Below, piece after piece: positions 19,640-31,223 of a stretch of 39,672 bases of DNA. The stretch covers positions 1 through 39,672 of the forward strand of contig CAJNOQ010000878.1 of NCBI GenBank assembly GCA_905250885.1, in the 5' to 3' direction. The notes beneath the pieces are model-generated. The model was not told the origin of the DNA and did not search any database. It saw only the letters and a list, made by a program, of their open reading frames with translations. The DNA comes from Didymodactylos carnosus. Its lineage: Eukaryota > Rotifera > Eurotatoria > Philodinida > Philodinidae. How positions within the stretch are numbered: the stretch's first letter is position 1; every line of letters begins with the position of its first letter. Made by a program: the position numbers and the translations under genes.

Positions 19640-20033
19640 GCACAAACATTAGTCAATGGTGCCTACTGGAGCACACCCGAACAATATTATGGAACATTAC
19701 AACAACAACAATCAGAACAGAGAACATCACCAACTGATTCATCATTTCATCAGCAACAGCAACAGCAAAGTCCATCAGATAAAGCGCAACGTCTGGTAGG
19801 GATTACACACTCGATAACTTCTGATCAAATACCCATGTGGAATGGGTCAATTGGACCCATTTTACATTATCCAGGTATGAGTTTGAAAGATTAGACAAAA
19901 TTTGAGAAAACAAAGTTTCAAGTTAATTCTAGATGGCACATATTTTGATGCAACCGAAGGCCGAGAATGTGTAAATTGTGGTGCAATATCCACACCGTTG
20001 TGGCGAAGAGACGGCACAGGACATTATTTGTGT
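19640..20033. other. Single-copy spacer at the centre of the palindrome
   Basis: These 394 bp are the only sequence present once. They hold the 3' part of a GATA-factor exon (to 19874), a 58-bp intron (19875-19932, GTATGA...TTCTAG) and the first 101 bp of the exon for the N-terminal zinc finger. The spacer is continuous in reading frame with the right arm and discontinuous with the left arm, so the right side is the native arrangement and 19639/19640 is the rearrangement joint. Confidence 0.95.
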
Positions 20034-22456
20034 AATGCATGTGGACTATATCACAAAATCAATGGGTCAAATAGACCGTTGAACAAAACACCAAGAAGAT
20101 TGGTAAGTGTTCAAATGTCCATTGTTAAATATCGCTTATCCGCTTACACATAATATTCTAAACATTTTATTGTTGTAATTTGTTATTTTGTGAACCCTAG
20201 TATCACTGTGGTACACAAACTTAATTTCACAAATAGCGATAGTAATACAGCTTTATTGCTTATTTATCCCTAGTAAATTATCATCTACATTTAAACAACA
20301 AGAAAATTGTCTTTAGTCGTTTTGAAGACTAACAGAAAACTATTTTAAAATAGATATTAGCCCTTATTTACTTCGATTACATAACCTCAAATACTTCTTT
20401 CACTTTAAAAAGGAAGAGATAACTTAGTCTGAACGGTAATTTTGTATACACTGATTAAGAAACTTTGTAGAAAAAATAGGGCAGTCGATTTGTTAACTTT
20501 CTATTCATATATCACTTTTTGCATTTTTGTATAGTTTTCATATTAGATGCAAATTGTAATAAGGCTTGAATGTTTCAGAACAGAACACTATCCTTTTGCT
20601 CGCAATATGCATGTCTAGACAAGACCGTTTTTCCTTGGACACTTTCAATAGGTACGCTTTATTCTTATCTATTTTTTTATTTTTTTAATTTGCAAAAAAA
20701 TAGGAGGAGGATGTGTTACCATCTGATCAAGCTACACTTCCAGTTTGTTTACCAAATATGTCCACGCTCTCTTCTTCTACTACCAATGACCACCATCAGC
20801 AAATAATCCCGCAAACATCACAGCAACAACAACCGCTTTATCACCATCCTCATCATCATCATTCATCGCATCGTTCAAGAACATCGAAAGCTGCATCAGC
20901 TTTGGCACTTGGGGCAACAGCAGTCCCCTATTCACCATATACCAACAATGACATTCAACAGCAGCACTCTCAAGCGGTGGGTGCCATTTTATTATTATAG
21001 CTTATCTTTGCTTCTCTATCTTAGACTGCTTCTTGGTCGAAGATTAAAAGTGTACGCTGAATTTCACATAAAACTTCACACATATTTCCTATCGGCAAAG
21101 TCTAATGTTTTAGGATAATTCTCGTTCACGTCGCTCAGTAGAGCAGAAACAAGTAAGCCGAGTGAAGGCCAATGTGCTTTGATGTAGTGGAATACTGCTA
21201 GAATTGTATGTTACTTTATCAATGTTGTTCAAGACGTTATTGTAAGAACGGAGGTGATATCGGTTGTAATCATCTTGTAGATAAACAAATTCTGTGTATT
21301 ATTGAGACATCGTACGACATCTATGAGAAGCTACTTTATGGCACCCTTCTTGCTTATGCTTTTTAATCACTGTACCACACAACTACAGAACATTTACACA
21401 ACTTTTATTTTGAAAACCACAATTAAACAATTAATACAGCATAGATAATCTCAAATGCGCAACATGACTTAGTACACATTCTTAATTTTTGATTTAACCT
21501 CTCATTTATCATTTATGATTCATTCAGTACTATATTTCTTAATAATTTGATTATTTTAGTCCACCTCTCGTCGCACAGGCTTGCAATGTGCCAATTGCCA
21601 AACTCAAAATACAACTCTATGGCGAAGAAATACCGATGGAGAACCTGTTTGTAATGCTTGTGGCCTATACTTTAAACTGCATGGAGTATGTCATTGTCAT
21701 TCTTTGATTTCAATTAATAACTAGTGTATTTTGTTTATTTTTAAAGATTGCACGTCCGATGAATATGGTTAAACCTGGTATTCAAACAAGACGACGAAAA
21801 CCAAAATCTGGTACACCAAAAACAAAACATGGCCATATTAAACATGAAAAACAACCGTCAACAACACATCAAGATTATCCATCGTTACCAATGAGTAAGT
21901 GAAATCAATTTCATTAGGATTTTAAATTCAATTCACTTTATCTTCTTTAGATTCAAAAGTGCAAACACATAACGTTCAATACATCCCTCATTCTCATGCA
22001 CACCCACATTTATATCATCAATCATCACAACCACATCAACATCATTCACAAACGCCTTATAATAATTTAGCATCTATTGCTCAATTTTCTAACATGTTTT
22101 CAACATCATCCAATGTCTATTTAAATTCTCAATCACCAGCAGCGAGTTTAAATACTCTAAATACTGATCAACAACAACAACACCTTCAGCGTTCAGTTTC
22201 ATCGTCGGTACCTACGACCACCACATACAATTTACCAAATACTTTAATTCGTCGTTTATCCAATAATGACTCGGCTAATTCTCAAATATTATTATCTGAT
22301 GCGCTATCGGGCTTTGATGCTGAACATCATGCAAGAGAAATAACCAATGGAAGAACGCCACGATTATCATCGGCATCCATTTCGTCCTCGTCTTCTTGTT
22401 CAGACGCTCCATCATCACCAAAACGAACCAAAACCGAACATGAAGTAGTAACATAA
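19640..22456 (+). CDS. Two-finger GATA transcription factor (5' end missing)
   Basis: Seven exons read in one frame: 19640-19874 (partial), 19933-20102, 20704-20976, 21114-21152, 21560-21685, 21747-21894 and 21951-22456 with TAA, giving 498 visible residues. All introns have GT...AG ends. Finger one (Cys91, Cys94, Cys112, Cys115; [20 protein letters not shown]) and finger two (Cys249, Cys252, Cys270, Cys273; [20 protein letters not shown]) both fit CxxC-x17-CxxC. The second is followed by the basic tail [10 protein letters not shown] that binds the minor groove. Such proteins bind (A/T)GATA(A/G) in the nucleus and specify endoderm, mesoderm or blood lineages in animals; orthology to GATA1/2/3 or GATA4/5/6 cannot be settled here. 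The N-terminus (Gln-rich), linker (Gln/His-rich) and C-terminus (His, Gln and Ser-rich) are low complexity. The coding sequence begins abruptly at the fold-back joint, so the start codon is outside. AATAAA lies at 22497-22502. Confidence 0.93.
20704..21152 (+). other. Two frame-neutral exons between the GATA fingers
   Basis: Exon 20704-20976 (273 bp, 91 codons) and micro-exon 21114-21152 (39 bp, 13 codons) both begin and end in phase 0. They add 104 residues (Gln/His/Ser-rich, including [10 protein letters not shown] and a short RSRRS stretch) between the fingers. Without them exon 19933-20102 joins 21560-21685 in frame (PRRL then STSRRTG) and leaves 29 residues between the fingers. The mirrors in the left arm are 18697-18969 and 18521-18559. 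Confidence 0.8.
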
Positions 22457-22496
22457 GCAGTATTAAAGTAGATGTGATTTTTGTTTTAATAGCTAT

Positions 22497-22502
22497 AATA
22501 AA
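22497..22502 (+). promoter_or_regulatory. Polyadenylation signal AATAAA of GATA gene
   Basis: First AATAAA after the stop codon at 22456, at a usual distance for a short 3' UTR. A TG-rich stretch at about 22570-22584 downstream would suit a GU-rich element. A second AATAAA-like site near 22586 is possible. Confidence 0.5.
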
Positions 22503-23602
22503 AAAAGAAATTGATGTCTGTTTTTTTTTCTAAATTGAGTTGTGAATTTGTGAGCATACTCACACTGTCTTGTGTGTGTGTGTGTAAATAAACTACATGA
22601 AATGTTTTTTTGTGATTTTCTTGTTTCTTATATGTATTTGTGTAATTTTTTTTCTTGTTTATATCATTAATTTATATATCAAATCAAACAAAAGAAAATA
22701 AATATCATTTGGTAATAATTATGTCTTTTTTTGTCGGTAGTGGAAATTATTATAAAATCATCACACATGTGCATATCAACGGTACGTATGACGATTAAAT
22801 CCTACCGGTATATTGTTCATACACTCTCTGTATAGAAAATGATATACTTTATGAAACGTATTTCTAATGAAGAATTTCGACTCAGATTCATGGATTAACA
22901 ATAAAACTTAAAAGAGAGAAGATTTTAGTTTTCAAAGCATGCTGATGACTGACTCCATAAAACAATACCGCTTTTGTATCTCAATTTTTTGTTATTTGCA
23001 AATCGTTTGAACTTTTCGTTCTACATTTAATCGATGCAGAATTTTATTTAGTGTTTATTCATATATTTAGTTCAGAATAAACCATTATGATTTCGTTTAA
23101 AATTTTTGAAATAGTAAACTACACTAATACTGCGATACCTTGTGAAGCTAACAACATGTTACTTCCATCTCTAGGTGAAAGTCTCCAAGAACTCCTGTCA
23201 CAGGATCCCATAGACAGCCGCGAGGGACTTTCAAGGGACTTCTCATGACGCCCGCTGGACTTTGAGCACTCTGTAGTCCCACAAGAGTCCTGAGTGTCAC
23301 CGAATCAGACCGACAAACCGTACTGGTTTTCTGACTTGATTCCATCTCTGCAATGGATTGTCAGCATCAGTCTATTCAAACAGTGTTTGACATCACCGTC
23401 ATTTTCAATTTATGGCTGAAAGCAATTGGTTGAGAGACATCTTATTTATTTTGTCAAAGAAAGGCGTAAAATCTTAATATGGTGGCCAAAAAAGTGTGTC
23501 AGAGAAGGAGATTTTTTCAAATCTTAAACCGGTGAAATACCGATCTCTACGGGCCCAGTTGACTTTCTCAACCGATCTGGTTTCAGTCCTGAATGCAATG
23601 AT

Positions 23603-24349
23603 CTAACACTTGGTAACTACTAGTATATGTTCGTTTGTTGAAGTTGTTGATGATCGCAGGAAACCATCATTGTGGTCCATATCTAAACTCAGCAGAGTTT
23701 TCGTTTTTTCCTCATGTTGTCTAAAATTGTGATTCAATATTATATTAACACTAAGATCATTCAATTCAACATCACAAACGTTGTTTAACTCAATAGCGTC
23801 ATGGTTCGGATCTGTTCGAAATTCTAAAATACATTTTAAATCATTTTCTTGCAATTTATATCGTCCAAGGAATAATTTGGAATGTCTTCGAAATACTGGC
23901 GTATTGCCCTGACGGGCTATATCGTTAAAATCTCGTTTCCATAACGTTTCATCAATATTCTTATCTAGCAAATGTATAATATCCCTAAATTGTTTATACA
24001 TAGCAAATTCCAATGGTGTTTTGGAAAGGTATGAATCTTGTGACTTTGTATCAGCATTCTTGTCAAGCAATAGTTTCACAATAGCCAAATGCCCGTTATA
24101 ACATGCATAATGTAATGGTGTCCAATTTTCAATATCCTTAATATCAATTAGAGATGGATCTTTTTCCAAAAGATATCTGACTACATCCAAATGTCCGGAT
24201 CGACATGCATAATGAATTGGCGTACCACCAACATTAAATGAACGATTACTTTTGTCTTTATGTCTCATATTTATCACTGAATTCTCTTTTGTCATTAGCT
24301 GTTTAATGATATCGAGACGACCGCAGTCGGCTGCATGTAAGCAATCCAT
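23603..24349 (-). CDS. Ankyrin-repeat protein (right-arm copy)
   Basis: Identical to 15324-16070 on the opposite strand: 248 codons, a partial and three clearer ankyrin repeats in residues 4-132, then an unrecognised tail. The same 12-bp hairpin precedes the start (24353-24389). Confidence 0.8.
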   Translation of the reverse strand: MDCLHAADCGRLDIIKQLMTKENSVINMRHKDKSNRSFNVGGTPIHYACRSGHLDVVRYLLEKDPSLIDIKDIENWTPLHYACYNGHLAIVKLLLDKNADTKSQDSYLSKTPLEFAMYKQFRDIIHLLDKNIDETLWKRDFNDIARQGNTPVFRRHSKLFLGRYKLQENDLKCILEFRTDPNHDAIELNNVCDVELNDLSVNIILNHNFRQHEEKTKTLLSLDMDHNDGFLRSSTTSTNEHILVVTKC

Positions 24350-24477
24350 GGTTAACTAAAGAAAATAGAGTATAGTATTTCTTTAGTTATTAAGCGTACC
24401 CTATCTTTCCAGCGAATCTAAAGAATGGCTTATTTTCAAGCCATTATTTTATCAGCATGAACAGATCTTGACGAGCA

Positions 24478-26262
24478 CCCAGGTCGAAGAATCGTACGAA
24501 CGGATCGTACCAGATCGGATATGATCAGATACGATTGTATTCTATGATCGTACACGAATCCGTATGAGCTAGAATAATCGTACAAATTCATACATACGAA
24601 ATTGTACGATCGACGTCCGAATCGTGGTCCCTGAAAAGTCACAGAATCCAGACTATACGTTTCGTGCAACAATCGTACACGATATTGCACTGATCTGATC
24701 TGTGCCTGTGAGATCATACATACGACATAGTAAGATAACATAAGATCGTGTCTAATTTTGTACGAATCGTTCGTACGAATAATACATGATTCTGACTCTT
24801 TTTTTCTGGTTTCTCTCGCTAGTTTGTTTCCCCTAGTGAATGTACTCAAGTGTGAGTACTCAAAAAGTACTCTGCTAGAAAAACCGGACGAGTACTCATA
24901 CGTATTCATACATTTTTTTACTCACTGAGTACTCACGAGTGAGTAACAAGTGCTCTAAGTACGACTTTGAGTACTCATGCTTGGGTATTGTTGAGTACTC
25001 ATACCACTTTCGGCAAAATACTCATGAGTATTGTTCATCTGATATTTTCACATAAAGGAGTGATCTCAGGTAGCCAGAGTAGGACTACAAGTCTATCTCT
25101 GACTATATAAAGAGAGACCAGTGAGAAAATAATAACATAAATATTCTGTGTTTCTTCACTAAATTCTACATTCTTTATACAGTTTCAGTTTAGCAAAATA
25201 AAATGATGAATGAATATTTCCTGAGTACTCACTGAGTAACAATACTCAGAAATTGTTAGTAGTACCAATATGAGTACTCATGGACGAATTATGAGTAAAG
25301 TCGTACTCATCGGATGAGTACGTTCACTAGGGTCTGCTTTTCCTGTACGTTTTTGCCGCATATGAATCTTCTCAATTCGTTTCTTTTTCATGCCTTTTAA
25401 TCATGCATGGGAGACATAAAAGGTTTAGAAAAAGAGTCGCTGGGTTGGAAAAACTGTAGAAATACTTCAGTTCATTGGATAAATCACATCAAAACAAGAA
25501 AAAGAATTTAAAAATAAAAATAACATAAATTTCTTAAAAAGGAAAAAAATCAACAAACAGCAGTAAAAAAATGTGCTTCATTCGTAAACAAAAATTATGG
25601 AGAGCCGAAAAAGAGTAAGAGAAGCAGTTCTCAAGTTAAAAACGCACTGACAGTAACAGGAAAGGCTCGCTTCTGGCTCTCATCTTCAGTGCTCTCAGAA
25701 TCAGTGCTGCTTTCTTCTACATTCTGAGTATCATATTAAACCTGTGTTATCCAATAATCAGAATTCTATTTAAAGAAAGACCAAAAACAAATAAATGAGT
25801 TGAACATCGCACAACATCACGAGGATAGTAAATGGTGCTGCTAAGCAGCTAGTGTGCTTAGTGCTATGAAATGAAGGTGAATTTTCTGCAGCAATATCCT
25901 TCGAACACTAAATAAGTCATTTAAATTCGAAATTCAGCTTTTTTAAACATTTCCAGTATACATCGCAGCAAAAGCAAAAAAAATGATCTAAAGGGTACGA
26001 TTTCTACTCAAATCATATGAAATAGTACGCCACGATCACGTACGATTTTTACCAAACGATTTTGTACGAATCATACAGAACATTTTTATACGAAATACCT
26101 GACCGACATATAATCCTACTCGTACCAACATCGCAGTATAAGAAATCATACGATCTACTATACGAATCAAATCACTTCTTAGTTCTCTACGATCTTGCAC
26201 AATATTGTGCAAGATATTGTGCAATATTGTACACGATATCGTGTACGCTTCTTCGACCTGGG
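24478..26262. mobile_element. Mirror copy of CGTACGA TIR element with nested GAGTACTC element
   Basis: Reverse complement of 13411-15195, including the nested element at 24830-25332 and the palindromes now at 26192-26215 and 26229-26246. Confidence 0.65.
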
Positions 26263-26347
26263 CAATGAAAACGTTGTGGTTGGAGTGTCGCTCCAAAACG
26301 CTTACTTTAATTTTTATCTGAGTCGCTAGAGATAAAAACAGCTATTC

Positions 26348-26673
26348 ACTGCCAGGGTCGACGATCACGCCTAAGTCGCGACGCGATCGCGATCACTATA
26401 AACTCATGGCTGTCGCCTCGCGATCACTATAAAGTCACGTTATCAAGTCGTGATCTTGGTAAACTCATGTTTTTTAGAAAAAATATTTTGTAGGAGTCCA
26501 ATCGCGATTTCCTAGTCACAGCGCGATCGCTATATGCTCGCGAAGTCAGGGCGTGATCGCTACACACTCGCGATCTCGCGACAGGACTCTAAATCTGCAT
26601 CGATTCGATTCTTATCGACTCATGCCGACAGTAATTGCGGCTATTACAGGACAATCTAGCTGAGTTTTAAAAA
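26348..26673. repeat. Mirror copy of CGATCGCG-rich block
   Basis: Reverse complement of 13000-13325. Confidence 0.5.
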
Positions 26674-26898
26674 GTCGCGACGCAACTCACGTCACGGAAT
26701 TTTATTGGTGGATATAGTTAGTACTTTTTGAATTGCAAGAACGGAAAAGAATTCTTTTCTCTTATTTCAAAGTGAGAATTTAGTCGATATTTCGTATACA
26801 AGTAGATAGTCCACATTCTATTTATAACATAAATAGTATATACTATGTGTCTATAGACACGTGTGTGATTGAAGATATGTGTTTTTGTTATTCTCATT

Positions 26899-27497
26899 TT
26901 AACCCTTTCAGTCCCGGCTTTTTTTCGAAGAAGTGAAAAATTATTTTTTTTAAATTTCTTATTTTATTTCATTTGTATTTCGTATTTCAAAGAAAAGGAA
27001 AGATGTTTTTATGAGAATACAATGAAATTCTAACTAATAATGCAGTTTTGTGTGATAATCTTTAAAGCAAACAGGAACACAAAGAGGAACATCACACTCT
27101 GCACAAATATAAGTTGTTTGTGTTCTTATTTGGTGTGATGAACATACAATACATTGTCTTCGGCGTATTCTATTATTTCTATCGACACTTGGTATATATG
27201 ATGGAAAATGTCGTTCTGTGAGGCGCAAAGGTGCTGGTTGATCCATTGGTCTGCCAACGGAAGTTGATCGCTGCGATCCATATTTTTCAAAAAGAGCACG
27301 GATGATTTCTAATCTAAACTCCGAAAATGCCTGATTGTGGGAGGATGTGTGAACGTAAGAAATAGTAATTCGATATGTCAATTTGAAGATATTGTTGACC
27401 TCTATTGAACTGTGAAATCAGCTTAAGTCCATACTTTAATGCTGAAAAGAAAAACATGCGTAACTCCTTAAGGAGTCGCCGGGACTGAAAGGATTAA
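26899..27497 (-). mobile_element. Mirror copy of piggyBac remnant
   Basis: Reverse complement of 12176-12774, with TTAA on both sides of the body (26903-27493). Confidence 0.9.
27034..27381 (-). pseudogene. piggyBac transposase C-terminal fragment (right-arm copy)
   Basis: Identical to 12292-12639: the cysteine-rich domain is intact and the catalytic domain missing. Confidence 0.88.
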
Positions 27498-29062
27498 AGG
27501 AGATATACAAAAAAAAAAATGTCCGTTATACACAAGACACTTCATATTTTCTTAGCATAGTGTGCAGACTTATTTACACTAGATTTTTTGCATTTTATAT
27601 ATGCTTTTTTCACTTTTTCAAGAGGGAATCACATGAAAAAATAAGTAATATACAAAGTAAGTACACAGCAATTTTAATGAATGAAGAAGTATGAAAACAT
27701 AAATCCTTTTCACGTTTGTTGTCACAAAGTGGAAATCTTTTTGTTTAACTATTTTGGGTATCAAAACGGACTTCTGCTATGTACAACTTCGCTAAATATT
27801 TTAACTTAGCAAGGTCTCAAAATAAAAATGCATCAAAGTGAGAAATGTATCAAAGGTTGATGTCATCGCAATCGTGAGTATCCTCGGTGTAAGACCGCTT
27901 TGTCGTTGATGACTTTCAGTATCATTTCGGTCCTGTTTGACGCAGAGAGGATTGGGGCTAAGCCATTCCGCCTCATTCACAGGATGCTACATTGGCTCTA
28001 GCAACGAACTGATATTAGCGTCTATTTTTTACGAATACGCATTCTCTGAAAGTTCAAGCGTGAATGTTTTCTTCACATACCGCAAGCATTACCTTATTGG
28101 TAAGGCTCACATTAAAATCATAAGACATCAGCCTCTCTCACCTTTATTTTGATACCAGATTTTGAATCATAGGGGACAGAAAACTTCGTTCGAAATGAAA
28201 ATTTCTTTCACTAAAGTTATCACAGCTCATGATTAACTTTTTAGAAATAGAGTAAAGAAGATAGTTCAGCATCGCGACAGAAATATGCCGGAAGGATTTA
28301 AAGGAGGAACTTGATCTTCAAACTTTTTGCTGTGTACTCACTTTGATTTCGTATAAGTTCTTCAGTAGAAATGCCTTTTAGATAGAAATTGTAGAGTAAA
28401 TCTTTTAAACAAGTTCATTCGGTAGAATTCACTTTTAACTATTTAAAACAGTTTTTATTTTGAAAAAACTCAAAATTTGAAGGTTTTCCAAGAGTTTTGG
28501 GGTGAAAGTCGAGGGTTCTTAGAAGATCTTCTACGATAGCTAAACACAAAGTTCTAAAAGTTTTATTATTTCATTATTTGATAGTAGACAGCACGCACTT
28601 AAAATGTATATAGTTATGGGTTTTGGATCCGGACCCAAGGTGGTTTCCGAGATATTTATGAAAACCATCAATCCAAAAAATAGAAGACAACGTGAATATT
28701 TCGCTTTAATACTTACAAGAGACAGTGTCATCGCTGTACTACATACTGACGCAGATCCGAGACCTACAACTTATATAGGAAGTTCTTCCTGTGACATGCA
28801 CGAGCGGCGAAACAACTTGGAAACAAAGCTTATCGCCCCTTCTGATCATCATGGTGTTGTCTGTTTTCTTTCTGACCGTATACGTGGAGTGGCTGATAAC
28901 TCTGCATGAAGTTGTTGCCGTTCGACAGTCAGTTTTCGACACTGTCGAAATGTCGAAAACTGTTTCTGTCCAACTGCGAAATTACCCTCTGCATTTCTAC
29001 TTTGAGGATTGCAAAGAGCGATTTTTATGACCCAGTCTAACTTTCTACCCATGTAACAATTT
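27498..29062. other. No recognised gene (mirror of 10611-12175)
   Basis: Carries the 12-bp-stem hairpin at 28930-28962; otherwise only weak overlapping frames. Confidence 0.45.
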
Positions 29063-29318
29063 CGACTCTAAAAAACGCGTTTACGAACGGTGTTTATAAA
29101 CGCAATCCGAACGCGTTTAAATGGCTTAAAAATGAAACATTTGCACCGTTCAAACGCCTTTTGTTTCGCTTCTATACCAACGCGTTCGAATGCGTTTACC
29201 TGGCAATTAGCGTTCAAACGCGTTTTGTTCAGCAAACGCTTAAAAACGGAAATGAAACATTTGAAGAGTTCAAAGGCGTTTTTTAAGATAAAAGCGTTTA
29301 AACGCGTTTGTCAAAACT
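29063..29318. repeat. Mirror copy of 120-bp GCGTTTAAACGC array
   Basis: Reverse complement of 10355-10610. Confidence 0.7.
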
Positions 29319-29453
29319 TCTGAAAAAAAACAAAAGAAAAGAATATTATGTGTCACTATCGATATGGCTGTCTACATAGTTCATTTCATTTCCTTCAAGA
29401 TATCTCTATTCTTCTCCCTAGAAGTAGCAGAGCAATTATTACTTACGAACTGA

Positions 29454-29525
29454 CGGCGACTGGCGGATTCGAATATGAGACTTAAAGGATAGAGAGCGAG
29501 ACACGTACCATTGAGCTATTAGTGC
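29454..29525 (-). pseudogene. Mirror copy of tRNA-like relic
   Basis: Reverse complement of 10148-10219; A- and B-box-like blocks without proper stems. Confidence 0.35.
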
Positions 29526-29742
29526 TCGACGAAGATTGATATATCTTTATGTCATATTGTGTACTATGGGCCGGGCCGAAAGAGTTAAGAAACCAAAGAA
29601 AGAAAAATTCTCTGAGGACTATAACGAAAGAAGTACGTTATTTTCTTTTATTTCTTATACGAAATTACGAAACAACGTGTATTCCATTTCAATCATGAAC
29701 GAAAGAACAGAAAATCGATGAACAGAAATTAGACAATTTTTA

Positions 29743-29991
29743 GTTAGTGGATGTGCAAAAATCGGGTACCCTGCTACAGTAATGTCATAGGTACTCGGCT
29801 TCCGCAAGCAAAAGTATTTAGGTATCTTCTAAGTCTATTTTTAGATACCTCTGCTAGCCTCAGCCAAGTATTAAAGTACCTAACAAGTAATTTTAGATCC
29901 CCATCCAAGTAATGTCATAGGTACTTAGACATACTTGGTTTGCAGCAGCCAAACTTCTTAGGTACCCGAATTCAAGTACATTCACTGGGGG
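29743..29991. mobile_element. Mirror copy of GGTACC TIR element
   Basis: Reverse complement of 9682-9930. Confidence 0.65.
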
Positions 29992-30108
29992 CTTTCTTTT
30001 CTTCAGTACTGCGATTATGATGTGCATGAACAGAACAAGCAGTTGCCTACTGAAAAATGTTGCCAGCTTTTTTTAGCGAGCCCTTCATATTTCTCAAATA
30101 ACTCTTTT

Positions 30109-30579
30109 AGAAGAAATTAGCCGTACAGTAGCATTTTATTTTAACGTTAACTCTTCAATAAACAGATGAACACATGAATTAAATTTCATTCAAATTTTAA
30201 ATGAAACTTTTTTAACATGTCGTTGAAGTGCTTATACTTGTGCTTTTGTATGCCTCAAAGTAAGGTATTCATTTATTTAGAGAGAGTTAGTAGTAAAATA
30301 AAAATGCAACCTGTTCAATAATATAATATTATTATAATATTATAAATATTATATTATTTGTTAATATTATATTATTGAACAGGTTGCATTTTTATTTTAC
30401 TACTAACTCTCTCTAAATAAATGAATACCTTACTTTGAGGCATACAAAAGCACAAGTATAAGCAACGACATGTTAAAAAAGTTTCATTTAAAATTTGAAT
30501 GAAATTTAATTCATGTGTTCATCTGTTTATTGAAGAGTTAACGTTAAAATAAAATGCTACTGTACGGCTAATTTCTTCT
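30109..30579. mobile_element. Mirror copy of 471-bp palindromic MITE
   Basis: Reverse complement of 9094-9564. The 5-bp asymmetry sits in the opposite half, as expected for a true mirror image and not an independent insertion. Confidence 0.85.
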
Positions 30580-30822
30580 GAAACAAAATAATATGATTGT
30601 AAACACCTATTGGATTTTGACTTTAAGAGAATGATGGGTATCACTTAAACTGATTACAGAGGGTGGTATCTTGATAATTAACTTAGTTCAATTTTCAATA
30701 GAAACGAACACTACTTCCGTCAAATTGAACACTCTTTTCTTTTTGTGTTATTTTTTCCTGATGTTTTATTCTCACCCTACACCAGAAATGGTAGCGGGTC
30801 TAACTAACTAACTAACAATAAT

Positions 30823-31223
30823 GTAAACGGTTTTGAACGATGTTCGAACCTTTTTCAAAACTGCGTCCAGGCGTCTGTTCAACTAGGACGCCTCGAATGC
30901 GTTCGGAGTATCAAATATCTGCAGCGTACCAAGGCGTTTAACAATAAGAACGCTTTCAGACGCAGATGTAACCTGTTTCAAAACAGCGTTCAAACGTCTG
31001 TTGAAACCAAAACGCCTTAAAACGCGTTCGTAGTACTAAATATATTTGGCGTTTAAACGCCTCTAATAGTCAGACGGTTTCAAACGCTGGAAAAAAACGT
31101 TCGAACGCTCCTCACGCATAAAAGCGTTTAAACGCGTTCGATTCAAACGCAGATTTTCACGAAACGCGTTTAAACTCAGATTTAAACGCCAAAAGAAGCG
31201 TTCAAACGCGTTTTTTCGAACGC
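30823..31223. repeat. Mirror copy of 125-bp GCGTTTAAACGC array
   Basis: Reverse complement of 8450-8850. Confidence 0.75.

Noticed and set aside
20577..20649. Possible extra GATA exon between the first-finger exon and the linker exon (TTTCAG before, GTACGC after)
   Set aside because: It is 73 bp long, so it would shift the frame of the next exon, and its translation shows no GATA-like content. It is best treated as intron.
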